Origin: Promicromonospora sp042731755
GTDB taxonomy: Bacteria; Actinomycetota; Actinomycetes; Actinomycetales; Cellulomonadaceae
Assembly (NCBI RefSeq): GCF_042731755.1
Contig: NZ_JBHWLR010000007.1
Location: forward strand, 267,246-331,245
Reading direction: 5' to 3'
DNA length: 64,000 nt
Part shown: positions 26,592 to 35,578 of the stretch, piece after piece
Layout: each line of letters begins with the position of its first letter
Position numbering within the stretch: position 1 is the stretch's first letter
Translations under genes and position numbers: made by a program
The notes under the pieces: generated by a model
Seen by the model: only the letters and a program-made list of their open reading frames with translations
Databases searched by the model: none
Told to the model about the DNA's origin: nothing

Positions 26592-26807
26592 ATGGACGAG
26601 ACGCGGAGCGCGCGGGTGACCCGCGCCGACGTGCGGGAGGCCCTCATGTGGGCCCTCGAGCGGGACCGCGCTGCCCTGCTCGCGCACCGTGCGGCCGTGC
26701 ACTCCAGCAAGAGCGAGCTCACCCGCCGCCGGGCCGACAAGGCGCTCGTCGAGCAGTGGCGTGCCCGCAGGGCGGACGGCGGCAAGGACGCCGCGCCCCG
26801 GGAGTGA
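26592..26807 (+). CDS. Small basic helical hypothetical protein
   Basis: About 71 residues, rich in Arg, Ala and Leu and predicted to be helical (ADVREALMWALERDRAALLA). No known motif. It ends 10 bases before the thioredoxin-NHL gene and may share its transcript. The start is uncertain: ATG 26592 (AATGAT ends 7 bases upstream), ATG 26580 and ATG 26478 are all in frame and none has a strong Shine-Dalgarno site. A short hairpin (gcgtccgcttcggacgc, near 26545) lies upstream. Confidence 0.45.
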   Translation: MDETRSARVTRADVREALMWALERDRAALLAHRAAVHSSKSELTRRRADKALVEQWRARRADGGKDAAPRE

Positions 26808-26817
26808 CAATGGGCCG

Positions 26818-28752
26818 GTGAGCGCCACCGTCCAGAACTTTCCCCGGGTCCGTGCGTCCGAGCTCGTCGGGCGCGGCTGGCTGAACACCGGCGGCCGTAC
26901 CGTCACGCTCTCCGAGCTGCGCGGCAAGGTCGTGGTGCTCGACTTCTGGACCTTCTGCTGCATCAACTGCCTGCACGTCCTGGACGAGCTGCGCGAGGTC
27001 GAGGAGCGGCACCGCGACGAGCTCGTGATCATCGGCGTGCACTCGCCCAAGTTCGAGCACGAGGCCGACCCCGACGCGCTCGCGGCCGCCGTCGAGCGGT
27101 ACGAGGTGCGCCACCCCGTGCTCGACGACCCCGAGCTGGTCACCTGGGGCGCGTACACCGCGCGGGCCTGGCCCACGCTCGTGGTCATCGACCCCGAGGG
27201 CTACATCGTGGCGCAGATGGCGGGGGAGGGGCACGGCTCCGCCATCGCGGCGCTCGTCGACGATCTCGTCGCCGAGCACTCGCTGAAGGGCACGCTGCAC
27301 CGCGGCTCGGGTCCGTACGTGCCGCCCGCCCCGGCGTCGGGCACGCTGCGCTTCCCCGCCAAGGCGCTCGCCCTGCCGAACGGCAACCTCCTGGTCGCGG
27401 ACGCCGGGCACCACTCCCTCGCGGAGCTCGCGCCCGACGGCGAGACGCTGGTGCGGCGCATCGGTTCGGGCGACCGCGGCCTGGTGGACGGCGGGCCCGA
27501 CGAGGCGCGGTTCTCGGAGCCGAACGGGCTGTGCCTGGTGCCCGCGGACCTGACCGCGAGCCTCGGGTACGACGTCGTCGTCGCCGACACGGTCAACCAC
27601 GCCCTGCGCGGCGTGCGGCTCTCGGACGGTGCCGTGTACACGGTCGCGGGTACGGGGCAGCAGTTCATGGTGGGCGGCCAGGAGAACGTGGCCGGCACGG
27701 TCGGCGCGTTCGACACCGAGGACGCGTACGACGCGCTGAGCGTCCGGCTGTCCTCGCCGTGGGACGTGGAGTGGTCCGCCGAGCGCGGCGTGTTCGTCGT
27801 CGCGATGGCCGGGAACCACACCCTGTGGGACTTCCACCCCGGCCCGCACCTCGACCAGGTCTCGCTGCTCGCGGGCACCATGAACGAGGGCCTGGAGGAC
27901 GGCCCCGGCGAGGGCGCATGGTTCGCGCAGCCCTCGGGTCTCGCGGCCGCGGCCGACGGCGCGCTGTGGCTCGCCGACGCCGAGACCTCCGCCCTGCGCC
28001 GCGTGGTGCCGGTGAGCGAGACCGAGGTGACCCTCGAGACCGTCGTCGGCCAGGGACTCTTCGACTTCGGGCACCGCGACGGCGCCGCCGGCCAGGCCCT
28101 GCTGCAGCACCCGCTCGGCGTGGCGGTGCTGCCGGACGGCAGCGTCGTCGTCGCCGACACCTATAACGGCGCCGTGCGCCGGTACGACCCGGTCTCCGGC
28201 GAGGTGACGACCCTGGCGAAGGACCTGGCGGAGCCGTCGGACGTGCTGGTCGAGGTCGCGGACGACGCCGTGCACCTGCTCGTCGTGGAGTCGGCCGCGC
28301 ACCGGCTCACGCGGGTGGCGCTCCCGGCGGGCCTCGCGGGCGAGGTGCTCGACGCCGGCGCGCACAAGGTCGCCCGGCCCGCCACCGACGTGGCCGCGGG
28401 TGCGCTCCGGCTCGATGTGCCGTTCGCGCCCGCCCCGGGCCAGAAGCTCGACGACCGCTGGGGCCCGTCGACGTCGCTCCAGGTCAGCGCGACCCCGCCG
28501 GAGCTGCTGCTGTCGGGGGCGGGGAACGGGACGGACCTGTTCCGGGACCTGGTGATCAACCCCGAGGTGGCCGAGGGCATCCTGCACGTGACCGCGAAGG
28601 CGGCGTCGTGCGACCAGGTGCCGCTGCTGCCGAACGGCGAGCCGGACCCCGACGTCTTCCCGGCCTGCCACCTGGCCCAGCAGGACTGGGGCGTCCCGGT
28701 CCGCGTGGCGTCGGACGGCTCCGCGGAGCTGACCCTGCCGCTCCGCGGCTGA
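26818..28752 (+). CDS. Thioredoxin-like and NHL-repeat protein (NHLRC2-like)
   Basis: A 644-residue protein. Residues 15-160 form a TlpA/thioredoxin-like domain with the redox motif CINC in DFWTFCCINCLHVLDEL. The rest is an NHL beta-propeller (repeats such as LLVADAGHHSLAEL, VVVADTVNHALRGV, VVVADTYNGAVRRY) followed by a short C-terminal beta domain. This matches bacterial homologues of NHLRC2. It probably reduces or oxidises protein disulphides, but the role is not established. There is no signal peptide. GTG 26818 follows GACAAT by 6 bases, a leaderless pattern; the longer upstream frame is not homologous. Confidence 0.9.
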   Translation: MSATVQNFPRVRASELVGRGWLNTGGRTVTLSELRGKVVVLDFWTFCCINCLHVLDELREVEERHRDELVIIGVHSPKFEHEADPDALAAAVERYEVRHPVLDDPELVTWGAYTARAWPTLVVIDPEGYIVAQMAGEGHGSAIAALVDDLVAEHSLKGTLHRGSGPYVPPAPASGTLRFPAKALALPNGNLLVADAGHHSLAELAPDGETLVRRIGSGDRGLVDGGPDEARFSEPNGLCLVPADLTASLGYDVVVADTVNHALRGVRLSDGAVYTVAGTGQQFMVGGQENVAGTVGAFDTEDAYDALSVRLSSPWDVEWSAERGVFVVAMAGNHTLWDFHPGPHLDQVSLLAGTMNEGLEDGPGEGAWFAQPSGLAAAADGALWLADAETSALRRVVPVSETEVTLETVVGQGLFDFGHRDGAAGQALLQHPLGVAVLPDGSVVVADTYNGAVRRYDPVSGEVTTLAKDLAEPSDVLVEVADDAVHLLVVESAAHRLTRVALPAGLAGEVLDAGAHKVARPATDVAAGALRLDVPFAPAPGQKLDDRWGPSTSLQVSATPPELLLSGAGNGTDLFRDLVINPEVAEGILHVTAKAASCDQVPLLPNGEPDPDVFPACHLAQQDWGVPVRVASDGSAELTLPLRG

Positions 28753-28756
28753 CGAG

Positions 28757-29401
28757 TCAGCTCGCGAGCACCGCCGGCAGCTCGGTCAGCGAGTCGATCA
28801 CGGTCGTGCGCGCGGCCTCGGGGCGCAGCGCGTGCAGGTAGCCCCACGGGCCGCGGCGGAGCAGGATCGGCCGCATCCCGGCGTCGGCGGCGGGGAGCAC
28901 GTCGTTGTCGAGGCGGTCGCCCACGTAGGCGATCTCCTCCGGCGCGACGCCGGACAGCTCCGCGACCTTGACGAAGAACTCCGGCTCCGGCTTCTGGACG
29001 CCCCACTCGTCCGAGGTGCGGATCGCGCTCGCCGGCAGGTCCATCGCCTCCAGCGCGGCGCGCGCCTCGGGCGGCTGGTTCCCCGCGATCACGACGTCGA
29101 AGCCGGCCTCCCGCAGCGCGGCGAGCGCGGGGCGGACGTCGGGGTAGAGGTCGTCGGCGTCGAACCCGGTGCGCAGCCCGTCCGGGTCGTCGAGCGCCCA
29201 GGCGGCGGTCTCGGCCTGGAAGTCCAGCCCGGGCCGCAGCAGCTCGAACGCCTCTCGGTGCGACAGGTCGAGGGCGGCGCAGCCGCCGAGCACACCGAGG
29301 AACGTGAGCGGCGGGACGCCGAGCCGCTCGGCCCAGCGCAGCCAGATCCGGGACTCGTCGATCAGGGTCTCGCCGACGTCGAACACCACGGTGCGCACCA
29401 T
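28757..29401 (-). CDS. HAD superfamily hydrolase
   Basis: A 214-residue HAD protein. Motif I is VVFDVGETL at residues 5-13, so the nucleophile Asp is present but the second Asp of DxD is Gly. Motif II is FDVVIAGNQPPEA, motif III includes the Lys in VQKPEPEFF, and motif IV is AYVGDRLDNDVLPAADAG. A helical cap lies at 20-95. The DVGET form of motif I occurs in a HAD-IA subgroup of uncertain activity. TAGGGT (29414-29409) ends 7 bases before the ATG, so the mRNA is leaderless. It is convergent with the thioredoxin-NHL gene, with four bases between stops. Confidence 0.88.
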   Translation of the reverse strand: MVRTVVFDVGETLIDESRIWLRWAERLGVPPLTFLGVLGGCAALDLSHREAFELLRPGLDFQAETAAWALDDPDGLRTGFDADDLYPDVRPALAALREAGFDVVIAGNQPPEARAALEAMDLPASAIRTSDEWGVQKPEPEFFVKVAELSGVAPEEIAYVGDRLDNDVLPAADAGMRPILLRRGPWGYLHALRPEAARTTVIDSLTELPAVLAS

Positions 29402-29443
29402 GGCCCCGACCCTAGGTCACACGCGGGGCGCGGGGCAGGCGCG

Positions 29444-29929
29444 TCACGCCAGGCGGAACAGCGGGTCGCCCGCCCGGACGACGGCGCCCGGGCGGACCAG
29501 CTCGTCCAGCCCGTCGGTTCCCAGGTCCAGGGCGACGACGGGCACCAGGGGCGACCGGCCGCCGTCCGCCACCGTGGTCGGGGACCAGACGACGAGCTCC
29601 TGGCCCGCCGTGACCGTGTCGCCCTCCTCGACCAGCAGCGTGAAGCCCTCGCCCTTGAGCTGGACGGTGTCGATGCCGAGGTGCACGAGGACGCCCCGGC
29701 CCCCGGCGGGCTCGGCGCCCGCGGACGGCGCCAGCAGCACGAAGGCGTGCGGGTGCAGCTTGACCACGACGCCGGCGCACGGCGCCACGACGCGCCCGCC
29801 GGTCTCGGCGTCGGGCTCGACCGCCAGACCCGGGCCGACGATGCTCTCCGCGAAGACGGGATCCGGTACGTCGCGCATCGCGACCACCCGTCCGGCGACG
29901 GGAGATCCGACGTTCAGGGCCTCGGCCAT
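29444..29929 (-). CDS. crr: PTS glucose-type IIA component
   Basis: A 161-residue EIIA of the glucose family. The phosphorylated histidine is His83 in VLVHLGIDTVQLKGEGF; the second conserved His region is KLHPHAFVL. SPVAGRVVAMRDVPDPVFAE at the N-terminus and the C-terminal beta-sandwich are typical. It takes phosphate from HPr and passes it to an EIIB. It is divergent from ptsI across 132 bases, which places the general and the sugar-side PTS parts together. No ptsH (HPr) or EIICB gene is in the window. Confidence 0.93.
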   Translation of the reverse strand: MAEALNVGSPVAGRVVAMRDVPDPVFAESIVGPGLAVEPDAETGGRVVAPCAGVVVKLHPHAFVLLAPSAGAEPAGGRGVLVHLGIDTVQLKGEGFTLLVEEGDTVTAGQELVVWSPTTVADGGRSPLVPVVALDLGTDGLDELVRPGAVVRAGDPLFRLA

Positions 29930-30061
29930 GCGGTCATCTTGTCAGAACGTCGGACCCGGCGATCGTCGGACCGCCGCACCCGGCGACCGGGCCTCGCTCG
30001 GCCCGTCCGTCGCGTGTAACGTTCCGAGGACACTCGACGACGAGCCCGAGGGAGCGTACGG

Positions 30062-31711
30062 ATGACGAGCGAGAGGCTCACGGGAGTCCCGGCGAGCCCG
30101 GGCCGGGCGGTGGGAACCGTGGTCCGGATGCCGGCCCGGGTGCCCGAGCCGAGCACGAGCCGCCTGTCGGGTTCCGCGGACGACGCCGTCCGCGCCGTCG
30201 AGGACGCCGCAGCCCGGGTGGAGGCCGATCTCGCGGAGCGCGCGGGCCGCGCGTCGGGCACCGCGGCCGACGTCCTCGCGGTCACCGCCGCCATGGCCGC
30301 CGACCCGACCCTCGCCGCCGCCGCGGCCCGCCGCGTCCGCGACGACCACCTCACGCCGGAGCGTGCCGTGTGGGACGCCGCCGGGGCGGTGGCGTCCCAG
30401 CTCGAGACGCTCGGCCCGCCCCTGTCGGAGCGTGCCCGGGACGTGCGCGACGTGCGCGACCGCATCGTCGCCGCGCTCACCGGCGCCGCCCCGCCCGGCG
30501 TGCCCGACCCGGGGCACCCGTTCGTGCTCGTCGCGAGCGACCTCGCCCCCGCCGACACCGCGATGCTTGACCCCGCCGTGGTCACCGCGATCGTCACGGC
30601 GCGCGGCGGCCCCACCTCGCACATGGCCATCCTCGCGCGCGCCCTCGGCATCCCGGCCGTCGTCGCGCTGCCCGGGGCGAACGACCTCGTGGCCGGCGAG
30701 GAGCTGGTGGTCGACGGCACGCTCGGCACGGTCCTGCGCGCCCCGTCCGCCGACGACGTCGCCGGCGCCCGGCGCCGGGTCACCGCCGCCACGTTCGACG
30801 GCCGGGGCGTGACCCGCGACGGGTCCGAGGTGGAGCTCGTGGCGAACGTCGCCGACCCGGCGGCGGCCGAGGCCGCCGCGGCCGCGGGCGCGCGCGGCGT
30901 CGGCCTGTTCCGTACCGAGTTCTGCTTCCTGGGCCGGGGCGAGGAGCCCAGCGTCGAGGAACAGGTGACCGCCTACCGGGCGGTGCTGTCCCACTTCCCG
31001 GGCCGCCGGGTGGTGGTCCGCACGCTCGACGCGGGCGCCGACAAGCCCCTGCGGTTCCTCACGCCGGACCACGAGGACAACCCGGCGCTCGGCGTGCGCG
31101 GGCTGCGCACCGCCGTCGCGCACCCGGACGTGCTGGACCGGCAGCTCGACGCGATCGCCCGGGCCGCCGCCGCGGAGACCGCCGAGGTCTGGGTGATGGC
31201 GCCGATGGTCGCGACCGTGGACGAGTCCCGCGACTTCGCGGCGGCGTGCGCGGCGCACGGCCTGGAGCAGCCGGGGATCATGATCGAGACGCCGGCCGCC
31301 GCGCTGCAGGCGCGGCACCTGCTGGCCGAGGTGTCGTTCGCGAGCCTGGGCACCAACGACCTCACGCAGTACACGATGGCGGCCGACCGGGACCTGGCCG
31401 GGGTGGCCGTCCTGTCGACCCCGTGGCAGCCCGCCGTCCTCGAGCTGGTCCGGGTGGCGAGCGAGGGCGGGGCGTTGCATGGTGCTCCGGTGGGGGTGTG
31501 CGGCGAGGCCGCGGCCGAACCACTTCTTGCGCCCGTCCTCGTGGGACTGGGCGTAACGTCGTTGTCCATGACACCTCGTGCTCTGGCGGACGTCGCGGGT
31601 ACCCTCGCTGGCGTGTCCCGTGACGAGTGCGTGGAGCTCGCAGGGGCCGTCCTCGAGTGCTCGACCGCCCAGGCGGCGCGCGACCTGGCGCGAGAACGTC
31701 TCCTCACGTGA
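30062..31711 (+). CDS. ptsI: Phosphoenolpyruvate-protein phosphotransferase (PTS enzyme I)
   Basis: Enzyme I of 549 residues, which starts the PTS by moving phosphate from PEP to HPr. His187 in GGPTSHMAILAR is the phosphorylated residue. The PEP-binding signature VGLFRTEFCFLGR and the late LGTNDLTQYTMAADR are intact. The N-terminal HPr-binding helical part is present. GGGAG lies 8 bases before ATG 30062. It is divergent from crr and followed by a TIM-barrel gene. Confidence 0.95.
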   Translation: MTSERLTGVPASPGRAVGTVVRMPARVPEPSTSRLSGSADDAVRAVEDAAARVEADLAERAGRASGTAADVLAVTAAMAADPTLAAAAARRVRDDHLTPERAVWDAAGAVASQLETLGPPLSERARDVRDVRDRIVAALTGAAPPGVPDPGHPFVLVASDLAPADTAMLDPAVVTAIVTARGGPTSHMAILARALGIPAVVALPGANDLVAGEELVVDGTLGTVLRAPSADDVAGARRRVTAATFDGRGVTRDGSEVELVANVADPAAAEAAAAAGARGVGLFRTEFCFLGRGEEPSVEEQVTAYRAVLSHFPGRRVVVRTLDAGADKPLRFLTPDHEDNPALGVRGLRTAVAHPDVLDRQLDAIARAAAAETAEVWVMAPMVATVDESRDFAAACAAHGLEQPGIMIETPAAALQARHLLAEVSFASLGTNDLTQYTMAADRDLAGVAVLSTPWQPAVLELVRVASEGGALHGAPVGVCGEAAAEPLLAPVLVGLGVTSLSMTPRALADVAGTLAGVSRDECVELAGAVLECSTAQAARDLARERLLT

Positions 31712-31769
31712 ACCTCATCTGAACCCCACGGTCACATCTCAGTTACGAAGGCGCTTTAAGGTGGCCCGC

Positions 31770-32648
31770 ATGCCCGAACCGATCCGGACCGAACCGCAGG
31801 AGCCCGCCGCACCCGACGTGCAGGTCACGCTCTCGACGGCGTCGGTCTTCCCTCGCCGTGTGCCGCTGGCCTTCGAGGCCGCGGCCGAGCTCGGCTACGA
31901 CGGCATCGAGGTGATGATCTGGTCGGAGGAGGTCACCCAGAACCCGCGCTCGCTCGCGAAGCTCGCCGCCGACAACGGCGTCCCGGTGCGCTCGGTGCAC
32001 GCGCCGACGCTGCTGGTGAGCCAGCGGGTCTGGGGCCGGTCCCCGGACGCGAAGCTGGAGCGGACCACGGAGATGGCGCTGGAGCTCGGCGCGGGCACGG
32101 TCGTGGTGCACCCGCCGTTCCGCTGGCAGTACAAGTACGCGCGGCAGTTCCAGGACCAGGTGCGCGAGCTGAGCGAGACCACCGGCGTCACGATCGCCGT
32201 CGAGAACATGTACCCCTGGCGGGGTGGCCGGCGCGAGTTCCAGGCCTACCTGCCCGGCTGGGACCCCGCCGAGCACGACTACGACTACGTGACCCTCGAC
32301 CTGTCGCACGCGAGCGTGGCCCAGCAGGACGCGCTCACCCTGCTGCACACGTTCGGCGACCGGCTGCGGCACGTGCACCTCGCCGACGGCAACCACGGCG
32401 CGCGGGACGAGCACCTGGTCCCGGGCCGCGGCAGCATGCACGCCGAGAAGGTGCTGCAGGAGCTGGTGGCGCGCCGCTGGAGCGGCGACGTCTGCGTGGA
32501 GATCTCCACCCGCGCGGCGCGCACGGCCGCCGAGCGGCACGACGACCTGGCCGCCTCGCTGCAGTTCGCGCGGGCCTACCTGTCGCCCACGCCGCACGAG
32601 TTCCACACCCCGCCGGGGCCGCACCACCGCGAGCACGACGCCTGGTGA
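31770..32648 (+). CDS. Sugar phosphate isomerase/epimerase-like TIM-barrel protein
   Basis: A 292-residue xylose-isomerase-like TIM-barrel protein. FEAAAELGYDGIEVMIWSEE, a Glu in VTIAVENMYPWRGG, DLSHA and HVHLADGN are the expected metal-site strands. Members isomerise or epimerise sugars, or act on myo-inositol derivatives; the substrate is unknown. ATG 31770 has AAGG 8 bases upstream; GTG 31761 is an alternative. It follows ptsI after 58 bases on the same strand, so it may be co-transcribed. Confidence 0.85.
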   Translation: MPEPIRTEPQEPAAPDVQVTLSTASVFPRRVPLAFEAAAELGYDGIEVMIWSEEVTQNPRSLAKLAADNGVPVRSVHAPTLLVSQRVWGRSPDAKLERTTEMALELGAGTVVVHPPFRWQYKYARQFQDQVRELSETTGVTIAVENMYPWRGGRREFQAYLPGWDPAEHDYDYVTLDLSHASVAQQDALTLLHTFGDRLRHVHLADGNHGARDEHLVPGRGSMHAEKVLQELVARRWSGDVCVEISTRAARTAAERHDDLAASLQFARAYLSPTPHEFHTPPGPHHREHDAW

Positions 32649-32964
32649 CGAGCTGCTGTGACCTTGCTCTCGAACTGTTTCGATCCTGAGGGGCGGCGGG
32701 GCTAGACTGGCCCCCGTCGAGAAGGTACTGGTGCGGCGGACCGCCGCAGGACGAAGGAGGTGGCGCGCATGACCCGTAGCGAGCCTCCGAGTAGTCCGAA
32801 CCGCAGCTAGCTGACGGTTCCCCTGCCCGCGTGTCCGCGGGTCCCTGCGCACCGGTGCGCTCCGCCCCCTGTCGGGGCGTGAGGTCCACCGGTCCCCGGC
32901 CGTCCGCTGCTGCGGTGTGCGTTCGCAGTCCTTTTTCCTGCGCTCGACCCCCAGGAGTACCCCC
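32649..32964 (+). promoter_or_regulatory. Structured 5' leader of corA
   Basis: This 316-base region has a likely -10 (TAGACT, 32703-32708), then the leader peptide gene at 32769-32810 and a run of hairpins: cccgcg/cgcggg near 32827-32842, the palindrome gcgcaccggtgcgc at 32847-32860, ccccc/ggggg near 32866-32878, and a small stem ctgcg/cgcag (32910-32914, 32924-32928) followed by five T at 32932-32936. Alternative pairings and an attenuator-like end suggest leader control of corA. CorA's own Shine-Dalgarno site is aggag at 32953-32957. Confidence 0.65.
32769..32810 (+). CDS. Leader peptide upstream of corA (13 residues)
   Basis: The frame encodes MTRSEPPSSPNRS and a TAG stop. It has a near-perfect Shine-Dalgarno site (aggagg, 32755-32760) 8 bases before the ATG, the best in this part of the window, although the product is only 13 residues. 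It contains an acidic residue followed by two prolines. In enterobacteria, acidic/proline-rich leader peptides of magnesium transporter genes let ribosomes stall or fall apart when magnesium is low. A similar role here is inference. It lies in the leader of the CorA gene, 154 bases before its start. Confidence 0.7.
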   Translation: MTRSEPPSSPNRS

Positions 32965-34098
32965 ATGGCCACGTTCCTGCCCTCCCGCCCTGCCCGTCCG
33001 CTGCTCGGCGCGCTGCGCCAGCGCCGCACCGTCGGCGTGCCCGACGTCGCCCCGCGCCCCGTCGCCCCCGAGCCGCGCTCCGCGGTGGTCGCCGCCGCGA
33101 TCTACGACGACGGCGTCCGCACCGCCGGCTACGACAACCTCGCCGAGACCTTCAGCGCGCTCCGGTCCCGCCCTGGCGGCATGGCCTGGATCGGGCTGGA
33201 GCGCCCCGAGGAGACCGAGCTGACGTCGCTCGCGCGCGAGTTCGACCTGCACCCGCTCGCCATCGAGGACGCCATCCAGGCGCACCAGCGCCCCAAGATC
33301 GAGCGCTACGGCGACACCCTGTTCGTCGTCCTGCGCGCCGCGCGCTACCTGGACGACGCCGAGGAGGTCGAGTTCGGCGAGCTGCACGTGTTCGTGGGCC
33401 CCGACTTCGTGGTGACCGTGCGGCACGGCGCCTCGCCCGACCTCGCCGCGGTGCGCATGCGCCTGGAGGCGGACCCCGAGATGCTCGCGCGCGGCCCCGA
33501 GGCGGTGCTCTACGCCATCCTCGACAGCGTCGTGGACGGGTACGCGCCGGTCGTCGCCGGGCTGGACCACGACATCGACGAGATCGAGTCCGACGTCTGG
33601 GGCGGTGCGCCCGACGTGTCGCGGCGCGTCTACGAGCTGTCCCGCGAGGTGCTCGACTTCCAGCGGGCCGTGCGGCCGGAGCAGGCGCTGTGCGCCTCGC
33701 TCGCCAAGGGCGCCGACAAGTACGGCGTGGACCCGGAGCTGCAGGCCTACCTGCGCGACGTCGCGGACCACCTCACCGAGGCAGCCGACCGGATCGAGGT
33801 CTTCCGCGCCGCGCTGCGCGACATCCTGACCGTGGCCGCGACGCTCGTCGCGCAGCGGCAGAACGAGGAGATGAAGCACCTCTCCGAGGTCAGCATCCGC
33901 CAGGGCGAGGAGGTCAAGAAGATCTCCGGCTGGGCGGCCATCCTGTTCGCCCCGACCCTCGTGGGCACCGTCTACGGCATGAACTTCGACTCCATGCCGG
34001 AGCTGGGCTGGGCGTGGGGGTACCCGGCGGCGCTGGTCGCGATGCTTGCCGTGAGCGTGGGCCTGTTCGGCGTCTTCCGCTGGAAGCGCTGGATCTGA
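32965..34098 (+). CDS. corA: CorA family magnesium transporter
   Basis: A 377-residue CorA channel. The signature GMN is at 338-340 (VYGMNF) at the end of the first membrane helix (about 318-338); the second helix is 352-372, and the C-terminus KRWI is typical. The N-terminal cytoplasmic funnel domain and the long stalk helix (about 230-315) are complete. It takes up magnesium (also cobalt or nickel) as a pentamer gated by internal magnesium. ATG 32965 has aggag 7 bases upstream. Expression is probably controlled by the leader with its 13-residue peptide. Confidence 0.93.
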   Translation: MATFLPSRPARPLLGALRQRRTVGVPDVAPRPVAPEPRSAVVAAAIYDDGVRTAGYDNLAETFSALRSRPGGMAWIGLERPEETELTSLAREFDLHPLAIEDAIQAHQRPKIERYGDTLFVVLRAARYLDDAEEVEFGELHVFVGPDFVVTVRHGASPDLAAVRMRLEADPEMLARGPEAVLYAILDSVVDGYAPVVAGLDHDIDEIESDVWGGAPDVSRRVYELSREVLDFQRAVRPEQALCASLAKGADKYGVDPELQAYLRDVADHLTEAADRIEVFRAALRDILTVAATLVAQRQNEEMKHLSEVSIRQGEEVKKISGWAAILFAPTLVGTVYGMNFDSMPELGWAWGYPAALVAMLAVSVGLFGVFRWKRWI

Positions 34099-34110
34099 CC
34101 GGCTGCGCGG

Positions 34111-34129
34111 GGGCCGGGCCTGCCGGCCC
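34111..34129. terminator. Hairpin between convergent corA and MFS genes
   Basis: Seven-base GC arms (gggccgg 34111-34117 and ccggccc 34123-34129) with a five-base loop, 13 bases after the corA stop. No T-run. A weak call in such GC-rich sequence. Confidence 0.4.
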
Positions 34130-34162
34130 GGCCGCGGCCCGGCGTCCGGCTCCGGCTCCCGG

Positions 34163-35497
34163 TCAGGCGGGGTCGAGGGTCTCCGGGTCGGGCAGACCGG
34201 CGATGTACTTGTGCCCGACGACGGCGACGACCAGGCCGGCCGCCGCCCCGACGAGCAGCGGGGTGCTGTAGCCCGAACGGGCCAGCAGTCCGCCGAGGAG
34301 CGAGCCGAGCGGCATCGCGCCCCACAGGGCGGTGCGCCAGGTGCCGTGCACCCGGCCGAGCAGGTGGTTCGGCACCGCGGCCTGACGCAGGGACATGACC
34401 AGCACGTTCCACGTCGTCGTGCAGCCGAACGAGACGAAGATCGCGATGGCGCCCACCCAGACCAGCGGGAACGCGCCGGCCAGGAACCAGGCGCCGAGCC
34501 CGACGGCGTTCGCGACCGCCATCACGGGTCCCGTCCGGAAGCGCGCCTTGAGCCGGCCCGTGATCGCCGCGGCGGTCAGGGCGCCCAGCGCACCGGCCAG
34601 CATGAAGGTGCCGTACCAAGCCTCGGGCACGTCGAGCCGCTCCAGGATGAACAGCACCAGCGTGGACGTGATGGCGGCGTGGCAGATGCCGATGAGCACG
34701 CTCACGATCCACAGCGGCCGCAGCATGGCGCTGGCCCAGATGAACCGGAAGCCCGCGACGAGCTCGGTCCGCCAGCCGGCGGCGGGGGCGGGCTCGCTGT
34801 CTCGGTCCGGCTCGGTGGCCGTCGGCTCGTCCGGCGTCGGCGCGGCGACCGGCTCCGCGCGGCGCCGCCGCGCGGCGATCCCGGACGCGACGGCGGGCAG
34901 CGCCAGCGCCAGCCCGCCGGCCACCGCGTACGCGGCGGCGTTCAGCCCGAGCGCCCAGGCCGCGGAGAACGCGAGCAGCCAGGACGTGAGCGGCTGGGAG
35001 AGGAACTGCTGCACCACGATCTCGGTGGCCTCGATGCGCGAGTTCGCGCGCGGCAGGTCGCCGCGGCCCACGAGGGACGGGACCACGGCGCGGATGGCGC
35101 CGTCGTACACCGTCTCCAGCACGCCGTACAGGAGCACCACGAGCAGGAGCCACCAGATGGTGAGCGCGCCCGCGAGGTGCAGGGCGAGGAGGCCGCCAGC
35201 CACCAGCGCGCGGACCCCGCCCGCCAGGGCGAGGGCGAGCCGGCGGTCGATCCGGTCCACGAGCACGCCGGCCGGGATGGCGAACAGGAGCCAGGGCAGC
35301 AGCGCGGCGACCGCCACGAGGGACACGAGCAGCGGGTCGTTCGTGAGCTGCGCGGCCAGCAGCGGCGCGGCGACGCGCGCGATGCCGTCGCCCAGGCTCG
35401 AGCTGAGGTTGGCGGCGACGACCCGGGTGAACGCGCCGCCGAGCGGCGCCGGCCGCATCGCGGGCGCGGGTTCGGAGCTCACGGCGGGAGAGGACAC
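34163..35497 (-). CDS. MFS transporter, EntS/MFS_3-like
   Basis: A 444-residue MFS transporter with about 12 membrane segments. VDRIDRRLALALAGG is the motif A loop, and a charged Pro/Glu/Asp-rich central loop lies at about 205-245. The general pattern (FTRVVAANLSSSLGDGIARVA at the start; NHLLGRVHGTWRTALWGAMP late) fits the MFS_3/EntS group, which exports siderophores, macrolides or other small molecules. TAGCCT ends 7 bases before GTG 35497, a leaderless start. The TetR gene lies upstream on the same strand with 81 bases between, so the regulator probably controls it. Confidence 0.87.
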   Translation of the reverse strand: MSSPAVSSEPAPAMRPAPLGGAFTRVVAANLSSSLGDGIARVAAPLLAAQLTNDPLLVSLVAVAALLPWLLFAIPAGVLVDRIDRRLALALAGGVRALVAGGLLALHLAGALTIWWLLLVVLLYGVLETVYDGAIRAVVPSLVGRGDLPRANSRIEATEIVVQQFLSQPLTSWLLAFSAAWALGLNAAAYAVAGGLALALPAVASGIAARRRRAEPVAAPTPDEPTATEPDRDSEPAPAAGWRTELVAGFRFIWASAMLRPLWIVSVLIGICHAAITSTLVLFILERLDVPEAWYGTFMLAGALGALTAAAITGRLKARFRTGPVMAVANAVGLGAWFLAGAFPLVWVGAIAIFVSFGCTTTWNVLVMSLRQAAVPNHLLGRVHGTWRTALWGAMPLGSLLGGLLARSGYSTPLLVGAAAGLVVAVVGHKYIAGLPDPETLDPA

Positions 35498-35578
35498 GGG
35501 CCCGAGGCTACCGCGTCGACGGCAGAGGTTTTCACCCGAAATGCCGACAGCGAAGGTTCCCGACGGGGGCCCGGACGA

